Assembly: GCA_033063855.1 (NCBI GenBank)
Contig: CP093829.1
Span: 6,706,243 to 6,770,242, forward strand
Reading direction: 5' to 3'
DNA: 64,000 bases
Source: Smittia aterrima
Lineage: Eukaryota; Arthropoda; Insecta; Diptera; Chironomidae
Both the position numbers and the translations under genes were made by a program. The notes below the pieces were generated by a model that saw only the letters and a program-made list of their open reading frames with translations, was not told the DNA's origin and made no database searches. Below, piece by piece: positions 39,001-50,418 of the stretch; position 1 is the stretch's first letter, and each line of letters starts with the position of its first letter.

Positions 39001-40696
39001 TAAGGTTAAATGTGTCTCTCAATCTTCTCCTTTTGAATGCACTTTAAATGTTTTTCTAACTCCAACTCCACGTCACTGATTCCACAATTTCTTTTACAGC
39101 CTTTTCGTATTATTTCTTGCTACACTTTCTTAGCCTTTTCTTTTTACTCAATAAAGTCTTCTTTGCTCTTTTTTTTCTGTATTTTTGCAACGGTAAATTT
39201 TTTAAGACTTTTATTCAGTTATTTTCACAAAGCACAAAGAAAATTTTCTTCGCGATTTATTTTTATTTTCCCTCTCGAATTGAAAATCCGTCCTAAAATA
39301 ATTTGTCTTTCTTGTGGCTAAATTTTAAAAAATCACTGACGGATGTAGCTTTTGAGGGTCAGGGGTTATTTAATGAAACGGCTCCAGTACTTTTAACATG
39401 CAGTTAAAATCTTTAAGACTTCACTCGGCGAAGGTACCTTCCAGACTGAATGCGATGAGTGCTCACGAAACTTCAGAAATTTACTCAGACAAGAACGAGA
39501 TGGAGATATTTTGTATTTCGAGTTTGAGAGATCTTTTTATTTGTTTTTCTCTCTCACGAGTTTGAAGACGGGTCGATCGTCAATTGTTGAACAAAGTTTT
39601 CATCCTAATTGTTCGTTCAGAACTTTTAGTTTAATCAGCTTTTCAAAGACTCTGAGTCTTTTGTAGAATTTTAAATCCGAATTTTCTCAAAACTGTTTCA
39701 CATTCGACTAATGACTTGAAGTTCCTTCTCATCTGTTGCATTTCTCTCTTTTTAAAGCTTCCACTGCAGCTCAGAATTATTTCATTCAATGTCTCACGTT
39801 TCTTACTCAATTTACCGTGGGCGGACGATTCATCATAATCTGAAGCTCAATTGCAATTTTCATTTGACACATCACAGGAATCATTGAGTGGCCTATTTAA
39901 GAAAAAAGTTTTATTCATTCGCAGTCATCACGAATTGTTCATTTTTCACGGCGGGTGAAAGTTTGTCTTTTCCTTCTCTCCGCCAAAAACTGGTTTCACT
40001 CGACTCGATTATATAAAATTGACTCGAACAGTTTCAGCGAAGCAACAAGACTTGAGTTGAAGTTCAAGAATTGAAACTTTTAGCGATTGCGGAAGTAGGT
40101 TACTTACTGAAATAAAAAATGTTCTCAACTTTTTATTTTTAAATTTGCTGAAATGTCAGAGGTCAGCGATAATGACCAAAAACAGAGAAAACGATGATAC
40201 CTTTAATTGAATACTTCTAAAAAGAGTTGAAAGCAAATAATCAACTTAATTGACTCTTTCTCTTAATAGTTATGTGCACATAAACTGATTCATCACAGCA
40301 GTTAGCACATAGCAAGCCAGCAAGCAACAAGAGGAAAAAAAGCGAAGAAACCTTGACACAGATTTCATTCAAACATTTCTCCTTCTTTGCCGGAGCTTTT
40401 CGCTCGACTCCAAATGACGAAATCTCTTATTTTACTTTTCTATCTTCATTGTCATTTCTGTTTTGCTATGACTCTCGTCACGTAATGCTCAAACCAATGT
40501 ACATAAATCTTCGTGGAACGAGAAGTAAACGTGAAGCTGAAGAAAAGCTAACGGTGGTTCCTTGTCCCATTTCTCGTGCCATATTTCATTTCAATCTGAA
40601 AGCGAAAGACAGACACTCAGTCATTGATCAACAACTTTTAGTTTTCAGAGTTAGGAATATTTATTTTTCTTTCTTTCTGCTTGTTCTACAAAAACT

Positions 40697-43600
40697 TTAG
40701 AATTGAATGCGATATTTATTTTCGCCTCCTGAGCCGCTATTGCTACGACCACTGTTGGCTCTTTGATGCTGTTGCTTCCACTCAGCGTTGTTTGCTTGTG
40801 CTTGATGATAAAGAACACTCGCGCTCGGCAAATTCTGTTTCGTTGGGGAGCTGTTGTTGCTGTTACTCATGAAATTGAGTTGACCTCCTTGCATTGGACT
40901 CAAGCTTAGATACTTTGGTGGAGTTATAGTTCTCGATCTCGCCAATGGTTGATACTGAACTTCACTTGGCTTCGGACTTGATCTTGAGTTCGATCCACTT
41001 GAGACAGAACCTTCACGAAATTGTTGCTGAGCGCCAGGCGAGGATCTAATCAAATTAACTTTCTTGTTGCCTGAGCCGCTCGCAAATCTTTTCATCGAGT
41101 CGGAAGAGGACGGTGATTCGGGAAGACGTTGATACGTCTTGCTCGATAAATAATCGGGCTTGTTTGAGTAATAAATTTTCGTAATGTTATTTGCTGTGTC
41201 GTTCTTGATGGTTCCGTAACTTTTCGGATTATTCTTCGTTGGAGTGAGAGCCATTTGTAATTCACTTTTGATGTCAACAAAGTTTTTCGAGCCCGATGAA
41301 GTCACCGGCGATTGATGACGCTTCAAGCTTGAAGTTTTCATTTCGTATTCGCTCTTGCTGTTTGATTTGTTTGAATCTGTTTCACTCAATCGTCCGTATT
41401 CAATTTTCCTTGGTGGCTTCAAAGTGCGAGGGGGACGGGGAAGAGCGGAAGGGGGAGCCGACGATTGTCGATCCTTTCGAGGCGGTAAAACTATTTTCGG
41501 GAGCTAAACGAAATAATTTCATTAGAAATTATTTTAATTAAGTTTAAAATTATTTCAGAACCTTGGTTGATCCCGAAATATTGCTGATATCGGTCATATT
41601 CGATCCGATTGTCGATGAGACTTGTGCCAAGTTACTTCTCAACTTCTGAGAAGATCGTCCTTGTTTCTCAAGCAAAACGATTTCCTCGTTTCGTCCCACA
41701 TTGCTTGAGTTCGTCGGAGTGTTATCTCGTTGATTTCTCAAATTAGATAAATTCTGAAGAAAGGCGTCGCTGCTATTTGAAGTCAAGTTAGCCATTTCCT
41801 CTGAGAGAACAGCTTTCTTTCCAAGAAGATTACTCGGAAAGCAACAAATCTGCAAACCAGTTCGAAATCAACTCTTGACTCTTTCTTCATTTTCTTATAA
41901 ATCAAAATCATGTTAAACAATTCTCTGAACTTCAATTACCTGTGGATTGTTGACTTTCGTTCCTTCTCTCTCTCATAATGCACACACAAGCACAAAAATT
42001 GTTTTAGGAAGGAAAATATTTTCAGCTTGAACAATTAACAAAATATTTTATTCTTGGGTCGGAAAAGCTTCTAAATTGGACAAAATCGGGAAACAATTTC
42101 ACTCTTAGCTTCTGAAAATTCTATAAACTAAACGAATCTTAAATCTTCAATGAAAACTTTTTTATTTCACAAAATGAAAACTAAATTTTTATTTCTCGAA
42201 GGATTATAAATAAAAAATAAACGAAAGAATTCTCTTAAAACATCATTAAAAGCTTTAAATAGCGATTTAATTATTTATTTTAGTGGAAAAGCTTTCGATT
42301 TACGTTAATTGGTTAATTGGCTGGGTTTATTGTCAGATCTCACTTATTGACGTGCAAACAATCATTAAGATTATACAAACTTTTTCCCCATCAGAATTCG
42401 GTTAAAATAAAAAGTTTTAACAACTCTCTCAGTCTTTCTGCGCTTCGCGAAGAAGCTTTCGCTTTCAATAAAATATTTCTTGGTCTTCCTCTTCACTTCC
42501 ATTCTCGTAGCCTCTTGATAACGATTGCATTGAGTTCGACAGATTGTTTTGAGCTTTAAGATTGTTAGTAACATCAACGTGGATGCTGCCTCGATTCATT
42601 CCCGGACTCGTACACAAGCTCAAGGAGCTTGCTCGTGAATTATGAATCAATGCAGCGTTTTTCGTTTTAAGATTACGATTTTGCTGCTGCTGGAGTTGAA
42701 TGTGATGTTGTTGCATCAACGTTAGTTCACTTACTTTTGACAGAAGCTGATTGTCCAACGACTTAATTCTATCATCGATCGACTTCCTCTGTTCATCCAA
42801 TGACTGATCATAATTCAAATAATTCGAAGTGTTTGATGAAGTCGTCGATGGTTGTTGATGCTGATGCTGTTGCATTGTCGATGTCGATGAGCAAGATGTG
42901 TTTGGTGATATTCCGCTTGAATTTGGTGGAACTGACGAGAGTTTCTGTCCATAGTTCGGCTGATAGAGTCCACTGTAGGCGCCAGCCAACAGCGCATCAA
43001 AAGAAGCATTCGAAGTAGAGGCTGGCACTGACTTCTGTGGCATCAAGTTCTCGTAGTTCGAAGCATTGTAAATAAGCGGAGTCGTAGGAGCCGATGAAAC
43101 GATTGAAGACGAAGACGGAGTGTTGTAGCATTCGTTGTTATTCAATAAACTGTAAGAGTTTCCAATCGAACCTGCGTACACTTTTGTAAGAGAGAAAGTG
43201 AGTTTATGTTAAGTTTTATGGGCAATAAAAGCGATGCTTACATTTCTGCTCCTGCAATTGTCTGATGATATCTTCTTTCTCCTTCTCAGCCAATCGATTC
43301 TCAACGAGCTTTAAACGCGTTTGCAGTTCATTAACTTTTCTTTGAGCCAAGTGAGCTTCCGAGATGATTCTGTCTTGGCCTTGCATTTTCCTTGGATCTT
43401 CCATCGTCGATCGTTCAGCTTCTAAACGCATAATCTGATTATCCTTCTCGCGTAATTGCCACTGCAGATGAGCCTCAGAGGTTGGCGTTCGGCTAAGATC
43501 ACTCGAGAGTTCATTCTCAAATTCCATTCGAAGTTTGTCTCTTCGTTCGTTGGCGCCCAAAAGAGATTGAAGCTGCTTTTGATAAAGTTGCTTCTGTCGC

Positions 43601-45314
43601 ACTTCTTCCTCCAAACGCTTAAGTGCAGAGTCAAGAACGTTGATGTGAATTCGCTGCTCTTCGAGTGTTGCACTTTGCGCTTGAATCTCCATGTACTGAC
43701 GCTTATTAGCATCAACAAGTTCTTTGTTTTGCTGAATCAACTGCGTTATAAGTAAATCTTGTTGTGTACGTCCTGCTGGCATTTGTTGATGCTGCTGAGT
43801 TGTAGCGACGATCAGTTGCTGTTGTAAGACTTCAACTTGCTCTCTCAACGATCTGTTGAGCTCTTGAAGTCTTCGACAATCACTCTGAAGACGAGTACGC
43901 GCTGTTCTCTCCAATCTCTCGCGTCTTTCGCAAGACTGCACGAGTTCTTCGTGGACTTTGTAAATGTTCGTTACTTCTTGTTCCAACTGTGAAATGTTTG
44001 AAAGTTTAATTAATTGTTTCAATATTTGAATTCAAAGTCTTACCTTCTGTGATTTTGCAACTTTCATTAAACAATCGTTCAGCTGCTCCCTCAACTTTGT
44101 ATTCTCAACTTCAAGCTGTTCAAAATCATTGAAGTTTAAAGTGTTCGAAGCTGAAATGCTGTTGACTTCTTGTGTTTCATTGTCTGCTAACTTTGTTAAA
44201 TCTGGTTGCGATTTACTTTTATTTCGACCGCCAGAGTTGCTATCGTTTGACCAGTTTTGGTTATTCGATGATGAATTATTCTCGGAAACTCCCGAATCGC
44301 GTGTTGACTCCATTAATGTTGACTGATTATTCATTTTGACTTCTTTCGCCAAATGTTTCAAGACATAGCTTTGATTCAAGTATTGTTGCTCGTTCTCTGT
44401 GATTGGCGTCATCATGCTCGTTTCGCCTTGAACGTGAGAAGTGAAGTTACCGAACGATCGAGTCGCTGGTTTATCCTTTTTCATTTGATAATTTGGCGGC
44501 GACGGAGATGAGTTAATAAAATACAAATCATGCTTCATCAGACCTGCCGGATTCGAGGGAGCAGAGAAAAGTGGTTGCGACTCATTATTGTCGTGTATGA
44601 TCAAAGTGTTGTAAGACGATTGAGAGACGTCGAGAGATGATCGATTTGATTGAGGATGATCCATGGAATTCCTATTTGAATGCTGTTGCTGTAAGATGAG
44701 CGAGTTTCTTTGGCTTCCGTTATTTTCCGGATGATTACGAAGATCAACTGACACGCTTCGATTGCTTGGTGGATTACTGTAACGCAATTGTTGGTTCGTT
44801 GAATCATTTGATGACTGACGCATTTTTGTTGGTGGCGTTGATGAAACTTTCTCGTAAATGTTCAATGCTAAAAAAGAAATTTCAATTTATTTTCACACGA
44901 ACTCTCTTCAAAAGGTTGCGCAAACTTACGCTGACTATCATTCACTGGTGTGACATTTCCTGATAAGTTTTCTTGACCTTGTGGCTCAGCTCTCGGTTGA
45001 AGCAGCACATACCGTTCTTCACGTGACAAATTTGCGTCTGAGTCATCGTCGAAATAATCTTGCTCGTCGTCATCTGTATCAGAGAAACTTGGATTCTTCG
45101 CTTCTTGCATTGCCTTTGTCTCTCTGCTCATTGTTTTCGGGGTTGGCACTGGGATATTCGTTGGTGTCGCTGACTTTCTGTGCTGTCTCATCGTAACGAC
45201 GTTATTCTGAGGAATCGGCGTTTGCTGCTGCGGCTGCTGCTGAGCCGATAAAATCACGTTCTTGTTGGCTGACGCAAATGGAGAAAATCGCATTCCGTGT
45301 GGATGTGAAGACAT
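40697..45314 (-). CDS. Amot: Angiomotin (AMOT) family protein
   Basis: Six coding exons in transcript order (44930-45314, 44044-44867, 43242-43986, 42735-43180, 41562-41849, 40697-41503) join in phase to 1164 aa, close to vertebrate AMOT. Exon 1 carries EPQGQE (residues 110-115), a hallmark of AMOT N-termini. Exon 2 has a PPNY WW-domain ligand (252-255). The AMOT coiled coil starts at about 385 with ENTKLREQLNDCLMKVAKSQK. It then runs through LVQSCERRERLERTARTRLQ, CRRLQELNRSLRE, HINVLDSALKRLEEEVRQKQ and LREKDNQIMRLEAE, each aligning with vertebrate AMOT in the same order. A second PPxY (PPKY, about 1091-1094) lies in the last exon. AMOTs bind YAP/Yorkie through PPxY motifs and tie it to junctions and F-actin, upstream of Hippo signalling. 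The link from exon 4 to the last two exons uses the in-frame GTAAGT at 42729-42734 and is less certain than the rest; see the alternative end. Confidence 0.85.
41850..42464. other. AT-rich intron/3' UTR segment within the AMOT locus
   Basis: No exon recognised. It precedes a clear minus-strand acceptor (GGTTTGCAG) at 41850-41858. In the read-through transcript it would be 3' UTR; in the spliced form it is part of an 885-bp intron. Confidence 0.5.
42465..42734 (-). CDS. Amot: Alternative 3' end of angiomotin (read-through exon 4)
   Basis: If the GTAAGT at 42729-42734 is not used, exon 4 continues in frame for 89 residues to a stop at 42465, giving an 889-aa protein. The extension starts VSELTLMQQHHIQLQQQQN, continues the coiled-coil/Gln-rich character, passes a Ser-rich stretch and ends EEEDQEIFY. 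Its coding character (regular codon usage, no internal stops) argues that it is really translated in at least some transcripts. In that case the two downstream exons (41562-41849 and 40697-41503) belong to another isoform, or less likely to a separate small gene starting at an internal ATG (MANLTSNSSD). Confidence 0.5.
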   Translation of the reverse strand, partial: VSELTLMQQHHIQLQQQQNRNLKTKNAALIHNSRASSLSLCTSPGMNRGSIHVDVTNNLKAQNNLSNSMQSLSRGYENGSEEEDQEIFY

Positions 45315-46468
45315 ATTTTCTTAAGGATTCACTTTGTTTGCGTATGCAGTCAGGCACTTGATTAATTTTGTTTTTCGGGAAGGCACATGTGTTCAAATAT
45401 TTTCTTGTGGTGTCAAATCTTAAAACTCCATAGCAGTTATGTTGCCATCTAAAAATAGATCAAAATATTTAAAATTCATTCAACAAACGAGCGATCGAGC
45501 TTTTAATAAAACTGAATTGACGCAAGTGATTAAATGTAAATTGCGAGGAGGTGAGTGATCCAAGAGATATTCGCGCGGTCGTGTAACTGTATCATCATAA
45601 TCACATCAGAGCTTAATCGCCGTGCATGCTTCGACTATGACATGTGTTTGTTTTGTTTATGAATGGAATGTGGTTTTTTCTTTTCTTTCGAATAAATATT
45701 CACACACACATTTAAAGTCACGTCTTGCGATTTCTTTGAGAGTATGAAAATGTAATTTCCAAGGAAATTTGCGCAGTCTCTTATCAAATATTTATTGAAG
45801 TCTTTAACTAGAAATGATTTGCTACACAGATCACTTAATTTAAACTCGAAAATCTTTTGATATTCAGCTTAGAAAAGGAAATTCCTCAATGACTTTTCAC
45901 TTTAAACTTTACGCGAATTTCCAACTGCACAATGATCAACTCAATGATTTCCTTATAGCTTATCATTCAACTAACAAATTATCAATAGTTTCAAGCACTT
46001 ACAATTGGTAGGAAACGATAAAAATTTGAATAAAAAATTTCTTAAATTAAGCGAAAAATATTTTAACTTTACAAATGAAAACTTCACGAAAAATTGCGAT
46101 TGTCTGACTAACGATGTCGACTCATGTAAAGCGAGCGCTTCGTATTGCATGTTTTTCCTTCGATCACGTAGCAATATTTAACAACTTTTGCTCACAAATT
46201 CCTCACCGGCGGCAGTGCTCGCGATCACAAGTTTTACAATTTTGTTTTAAACCATCTTCTTGTCTCATGAATTGAGAGAGCGTTTATTGAAAACTTGAAT
46301 GTGATGTGGGCGACTTCACATGAAGATATTTGAGTTTGAACATTAGACGAGCGTTGAAAGAAAGAAAACATAAATTTAGTTGAATGTTTAAATTTATTTT
46401 TTAACAGGAAAGTTTACAAAATATTTCTTTTCACTAAAACTTTGAAGAAATTATTTATCTTAACTATT
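45315..46468. other. Intergenic region, AMOT 5' flank and GMC 3' flank
   Basis: AT-rich with no domain-bearing ORF. The AMOT promoter and leader should lie here or inside the window to the right; a noncoding first exon cannot be placed by eye. The GMC 3' UTR should occupy the right end, where TTTATT near 46393-46400 offers a minus-strand poly(A) hexamer. Confidence 0.35.
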
Positions 46469-48417
46469 TCAAAATCGTCTCCAATCATTCTTGATTAAAT
46501 CTGCTGCTCTCTCACCAATCATCACAGAAATCGCATTTGGGTGAGCGGTTGGCGCTTCTGGAATGACACTGCAGTCAACTACTCGAAGTTTATTGATTCC
46601 ATGAACTTTGAGTTCTGGCGAAACGACGGCAGTCGGATCACTCTCTGGACCCATTTTGTTTGTCCCTCCTGGATGTTGAATTGAGAATGCCATGAATTTA
46701 ATGCAACAACGCCAATAATCATCAGTTCCAAAAAGAATGTGAGCACAATATGGAATTGGGATTGAATGAAGTCGAGTTCCAATCATCCTGAACGGCTCAG
46801 TTTGTGCAAGTTTGAGAACATATTTAATTCCTTGAAGGATTGCTTCAACATCATCATCAGATTCTCTGAAGAAGTTATGATGAATCTTCGGGCTATCGAA
46901 GTGATTTGCGCTGGAAATCTCGACGTGTCCAATGGACTTTGGATGGAAGAGAATGACTGACATTGTGAATGTGTGATTGACATGACCTTCCAGTGGTTTA
47001 TAAACTTTATCATAAATATCTTGTCTCATATTCAAGGTTCTTATCATTGTAAGTCCGCGATCGAACTCTGGAGTAATCGGAGTAAAAACAATTTCAATGT
47101 CAGGCACATTTGGTCCGCGACTAGTGTTTGTTGGTATTTTTAAAAAGCTCATCGCCTCGGCACCAGCAAACGCCAAAATTCCTTTACCGTCAATAAACTG
47201 AAAGGTCGATAAGATGATGTTCAGAAGATTTCGCGGTTGATCGGTGAAAAAATTTAATTCGAAGAATGCGATGTGATCGTGCATATTGCGACCGACTGGG
47301 AGTTGTTTAATCAAAGGAATTTTAATCCTTTCCAAGTCTTCTTTCATGCCAATCCCGCTGAGGATCAATAGTTGAGGAGAGTGGAAAACTCCTGATGACA
47401 AAACAACTTCTTTCTCAGCTGAAACTCGATATTTTTTGTTGTTTCGCATGAATTCAACGCCATACGCAGACTTTGTCGTGTTGTTGATAAGAATTTTAAT
47501 CACTTTCGTGTTTATCATGATGTGAAGATTCTTTCGTTTCAATATTGGCTCGAGAAAAGCGCGATATGCCGTGTGACGACGACCATGCATAAGATTCGCT
47601 TGCAGATATCCAACTCCCAATTGTTCGGCTCCATTGTAATCAATCTCTTTCATTCCCATCGTCTTGCTAGCTTCAATGAAAACTTTCGCAAGTGGTGTCC
47701 TGAAATTATTAAATGAAACGCTCAATGGTCCATCTAAGTTGTGATATTTTGAGCTGCTGTGAACTCCAAGATTTGCTTTCTCAGACTTCATGAAATATGG
47801 CAAAACTTCATCGTAGCTCCAGCCATAATTTCCAGCTTCTGACCATCGATCAAAATCCTTTTTGTTGCCTCTCATGTGCATCAAGTAATTAATGACACTC
47901 GAGCCTCCTAAAGCTTTTCCGTGATTATTTGCGCAACGGTTTTCTTTTCTTCCTGTGAGATTTTAATTCGTGTAAAACTTTAATTTTTCGTTCATGTTTA
48001 AAGATCTTACCAAAGCAAGCACTGGTCTCTGGCTCTGACTTGAATCCCCAATTATATTTAGTTAACGTTAAAAATGGTGTCATGGCCGCAACATTGTAAA
48101 GTGGTTTTTCAACGTCGCCAGCTTCAATCAGCAGAACATTCCAGTTAGGATTTTCAGATAATCGATTGGCTAAGGCGCAACCACCTGGTCCAGAACCGAC
48201 GATGACAAAATCATATTTTGCGAAGTATTGCGACTCTGTAATAACAGAATTTCATTCGACTTTTAAATGAAGAGAGAAACACTTTTATACGACACTCACG
48301 TTCGACTACTTCGTTGTATGATCCGAACGCGATATTGTTATCAGCTTTATTGAGAGCCAAACACATCAAAATGTCCTCTCCTGAAACGATGATTATAAAA
48401 CTCCACAAATAATTCAT
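46469..48417 (-). CDS. GMC oxidoreductase (glucose dehydrogenase-like flavoenzyme)
   Basis: Three exons (48300-48417, 48011-48235, 46469-47952) give 608 aa, normal for insect GMC enzymes. A hydrophobic start (LWSFIIIV) suggests secretion. The FAD-binding Rossmann motif VIVGSGPGG lies at about 50-58. The GMC signatures NHGKALGGSSVINYL and GVFHSPQLLILSGIG follow, and the C-terminal QHPGGTNKMGP and PTAHPNA segments place the catalytic pair at about His541 and His585. These enzymes oxidise alcohols or sugars; insect members act in cuticle, immunity and ecdysteroid metabolism. The exact substrate cannot be read from sequence. All splice sites are GT-AG and phases agree. Two broken copies of an internal 120-bp part of this gene lie at 59942-60060 and 63413-63548. 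Confidence 0.93.
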
Positions 48418-48875
48418 TTTTTTATTGAACTTTGATCGCGTGAATTCTGCAAGGAACTTTTCGGTTCACCGTGTGACTTAACCGAAGTTTGGTGAACGAT
48501 TAAATGCAAGCGATCTTTCCTTTTTTAACGAAGAAAAAAAAACAAGTTATTTTATTAATGTTGTCTATGACCTTGAAAATCAAGGCTTGACTGTGGTTTA
48601 CTTTCTCCCTTTAACAGTTCGATCTTCTTCTGTTGAATGCACTCGCATGTTATAATATTATTGCGTCAACAACCAAATGTCAAAACTCGAGACTCCAATA
48701 ACTTAAGAACAGACTGAATAAATCTTGTGGAATGATGAATGAAAGAATTTTATTATTTAATCGATATTTTCTTTCGATGATCGTATTTAGAACATTTATG
48801 TTTTTTTGCTCCTATGTGAATGTCCTTGTGCTTCTTCAGTTCTTCGATATTTTTAAGGTGCAAACGACACATTGC
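48418..48875. other. GMC 5' flank and 3' flank of MATH-BTB gene A
   Basis: Short intergenic region with no ORF of interest. It carries the GMC promoter, without an obvious TATA box, and the 3' UTR of the neighbouring gene. Confidence 0.4.
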
Positions 48876-50061
48876 TACTCATCTTCTGAATCCGATTCAC
48901 CGGAATCACTATCATCTGATGATGATGATTTTGCATCATCTTTAAGACTTTCCAAGTATTGCTGCTCGGCTTGCTTATGTTCGACTAATTTCTTGAGTGC
49001 TTCTGGAGACAATGGTTCGTTCTTGATGCGGAAGTAGTAATGCAAGATGTCACTAAGGAAGGTAAAAAAAGTTTAATTAGATTTGAAATTTGCAAATGCT
49101 TTTAACGACTCACCGTTTGACTATTTTCCATGAAGCTTTCTTCAATTCTCCCAAAAACTCATATGCGTAAGCCCAGCAATACAACTCGACTGCATTATCT
49201 TTTGACAACTGAGAATGAATTTCTTTAGAACAAATGTCCTTCAATCTCTTCAGATCGTAGTAGTCAGCAACTTCGTAGATCTCTTGAGCAGTTTCAGCAA
49301 AGTTCGTTGGCAGCTTCGCTCGATAGATGAATTGCAAAACACTTTCGAATATTTCCGGCTCCAAGTTATCGACAATGCAAATGTTTTCACGAGCTTCATG
49401 CATATCCGATGTGAAGAGACGAGCAAAGACGGGACTGGAAGCAGCGAGAATATTCTTGTGGACCTTGAATTCCTTTCCGCGGACAATAAACTTGAAGTCA
49501 GCAAATGTAGAATCGTCTTTCATTTTTGATATGTTGTCGATGATGTTATAGTAATCTTTTATTGGATTGGACAATTTGCTTTTGATAGACGGATCATCAA
49601 ATCTTTTAATGCTCAGGACAACAGAAATTTTCTTGATTTCAAGATCTTCCAAAGCTATATGGCTCGTTTTATATTGCGTTTTATCATTTGTCATTTCGTT
49701 CCATTCTGACATGATATCTTGATAACCTGTGATTTTTGTTGCGACACTAAATTTGCAATTTTCAAGATCGAAATGGCCAGCTGATCGTGAAATGTGAACA
49801 TGTAACCAGAAATACATTGGAAGGAAAGAATGAGGTCGAATAGTTATCCACCTGTTTAAAATGTAAGGTAATTTCTTCGATATTCAAAGCATAAAAGCAA
49901 TCTTACCATTCAGCATCGATGAAATACAATTTAACTTTCTTGGAGACAAAAGTTTTCGCTTGCGAAGTATAATTCTTGTGAAAATCTGTAAACTTTACTG
50001 AAAACTTCGATTCTACTGTTTCTCCAGCCAAATCGTCTTCAAGAGCTTTCACTTTATTCAT
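48876..50061 (-). CDS. MATH-BTB protein, array copy A
   Basis: Exons 49907-50061, 49114-49851 and 48876-49053 join in phase to 356 aa. Residues about 13-140 look like a divergent MATH domain (SKFSVKFTDF, DAEWWITIRP, LENCKFSV). About 160-265 is a clear BTB/POZ domain (DDSTFADFKFIVRGKEFKVH, KNILAASSPVFARLF, FIYRAKLPTN) and a BACK-like helical segment follows. In the SPOP/roadkill class, MATH binds substrates and BTB recruits Cullin-3, making the protein a ubiquitin-ligase adaptor. The acidic Ser/Asp-rich tail ending ESDSEDE is the longest of the four copies. This copy keeps an intact TATA box (50111-50120). It shares exon structure and intron positions with copies B, C and D. Confidence 0.88.
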
Positions 50062-50110
50062 TTTAGTAATTGATCTTGCTCGATATTCACGAAAAATTTG
50101 AGAAGAAAAA

Positions 50111-50120
50111 TATTTTTATA
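50111..50120 (-). promoter_or_regulatory. TATA box of MATH-BTB copy A
   Basis: TATAAAAATA on the minus strand, 50 bp before the ATG, inside a block conserved upstream of all four array genes. It is mutated in copies B and D. Confidence 0.55.
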
Positions 50121-50301
50121 GCCGAATTGATTTGTTCTAATGAAAACACTGATGAAAGAAAGAGACAAATCGATAAAAAAATAAGAAGAACATTCTATCT
50201 CGCTTCTTCAGGTTGAGTAGTTTGAAGAGAAAAAGAAAACAAAAGAGAATCCTGAAACTCTTGATCAAAAATGACAATCTGTTTATGTAATGTAAGAAAA
50301 T

Positions 50302-50307
50302 TTTATT
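50302..50307 (-). terminator. Poly(A) signal of MATH-BTB copy B
   Basis: AATAAA on the minus strand, 112 bp after the copy B stop codon. The equivalent hexamers lie at 51783-51788 (copy C) and 54557-54562 (copy D), each in the same conserved setting. Confidence 0.5.
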
Positions 50308-50418
50308 TCATGTTTTTCTTTAGAAGCTCTCGGAAAGGACATCATTATGTTTTCAAAAACGTTAATCGAATCGGAAACACAGAAAATATTATTTACTCAT
50401 TCTTGTCTGGCTCCGATC

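Larger units (their letters stand above)
16073..40696. other. 24.6-kb stretch without a recognisable gene, 5' of BCOR
   Basis: Dozens of short ORFs exist, but none shows a domain, a family match, or two exons that join in phase. The DNA has long T-rich tracts (for example about 31060-31160 and a 15-T run near 38520), GA tracts (about 34515 and 34610) and scattered TATA-like strings. I saw no tRNA, no familiar microRNA seed, no transposase fragment and no long inverted repeat, although a scan by eye would miss weak ones. The BCOR coding exon is preceded by a splice acceptor at about 16096. A long 5' UTR intron and regulatory DNA of BCOR is therefore the simplest explanation for at least part of the region. 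The stretch directly left of 40697 is the 3' side of the AMOT gene. Confidence 0.45.
50062..50418. other. Duplicated intergenic cassette between MATH-BTB copies A and B
   Basis: This 357-bp block, holding the 3' UTR end of one gene and the promoter/leader of the next, is repeated with high similarity to the right of copies B and D. Copy C has only its upstream part, beyond the transposon. A minus-strand AATAAA at 50302-50307 is the likely poly(A) signal of copy B. Confidence 0.6.
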
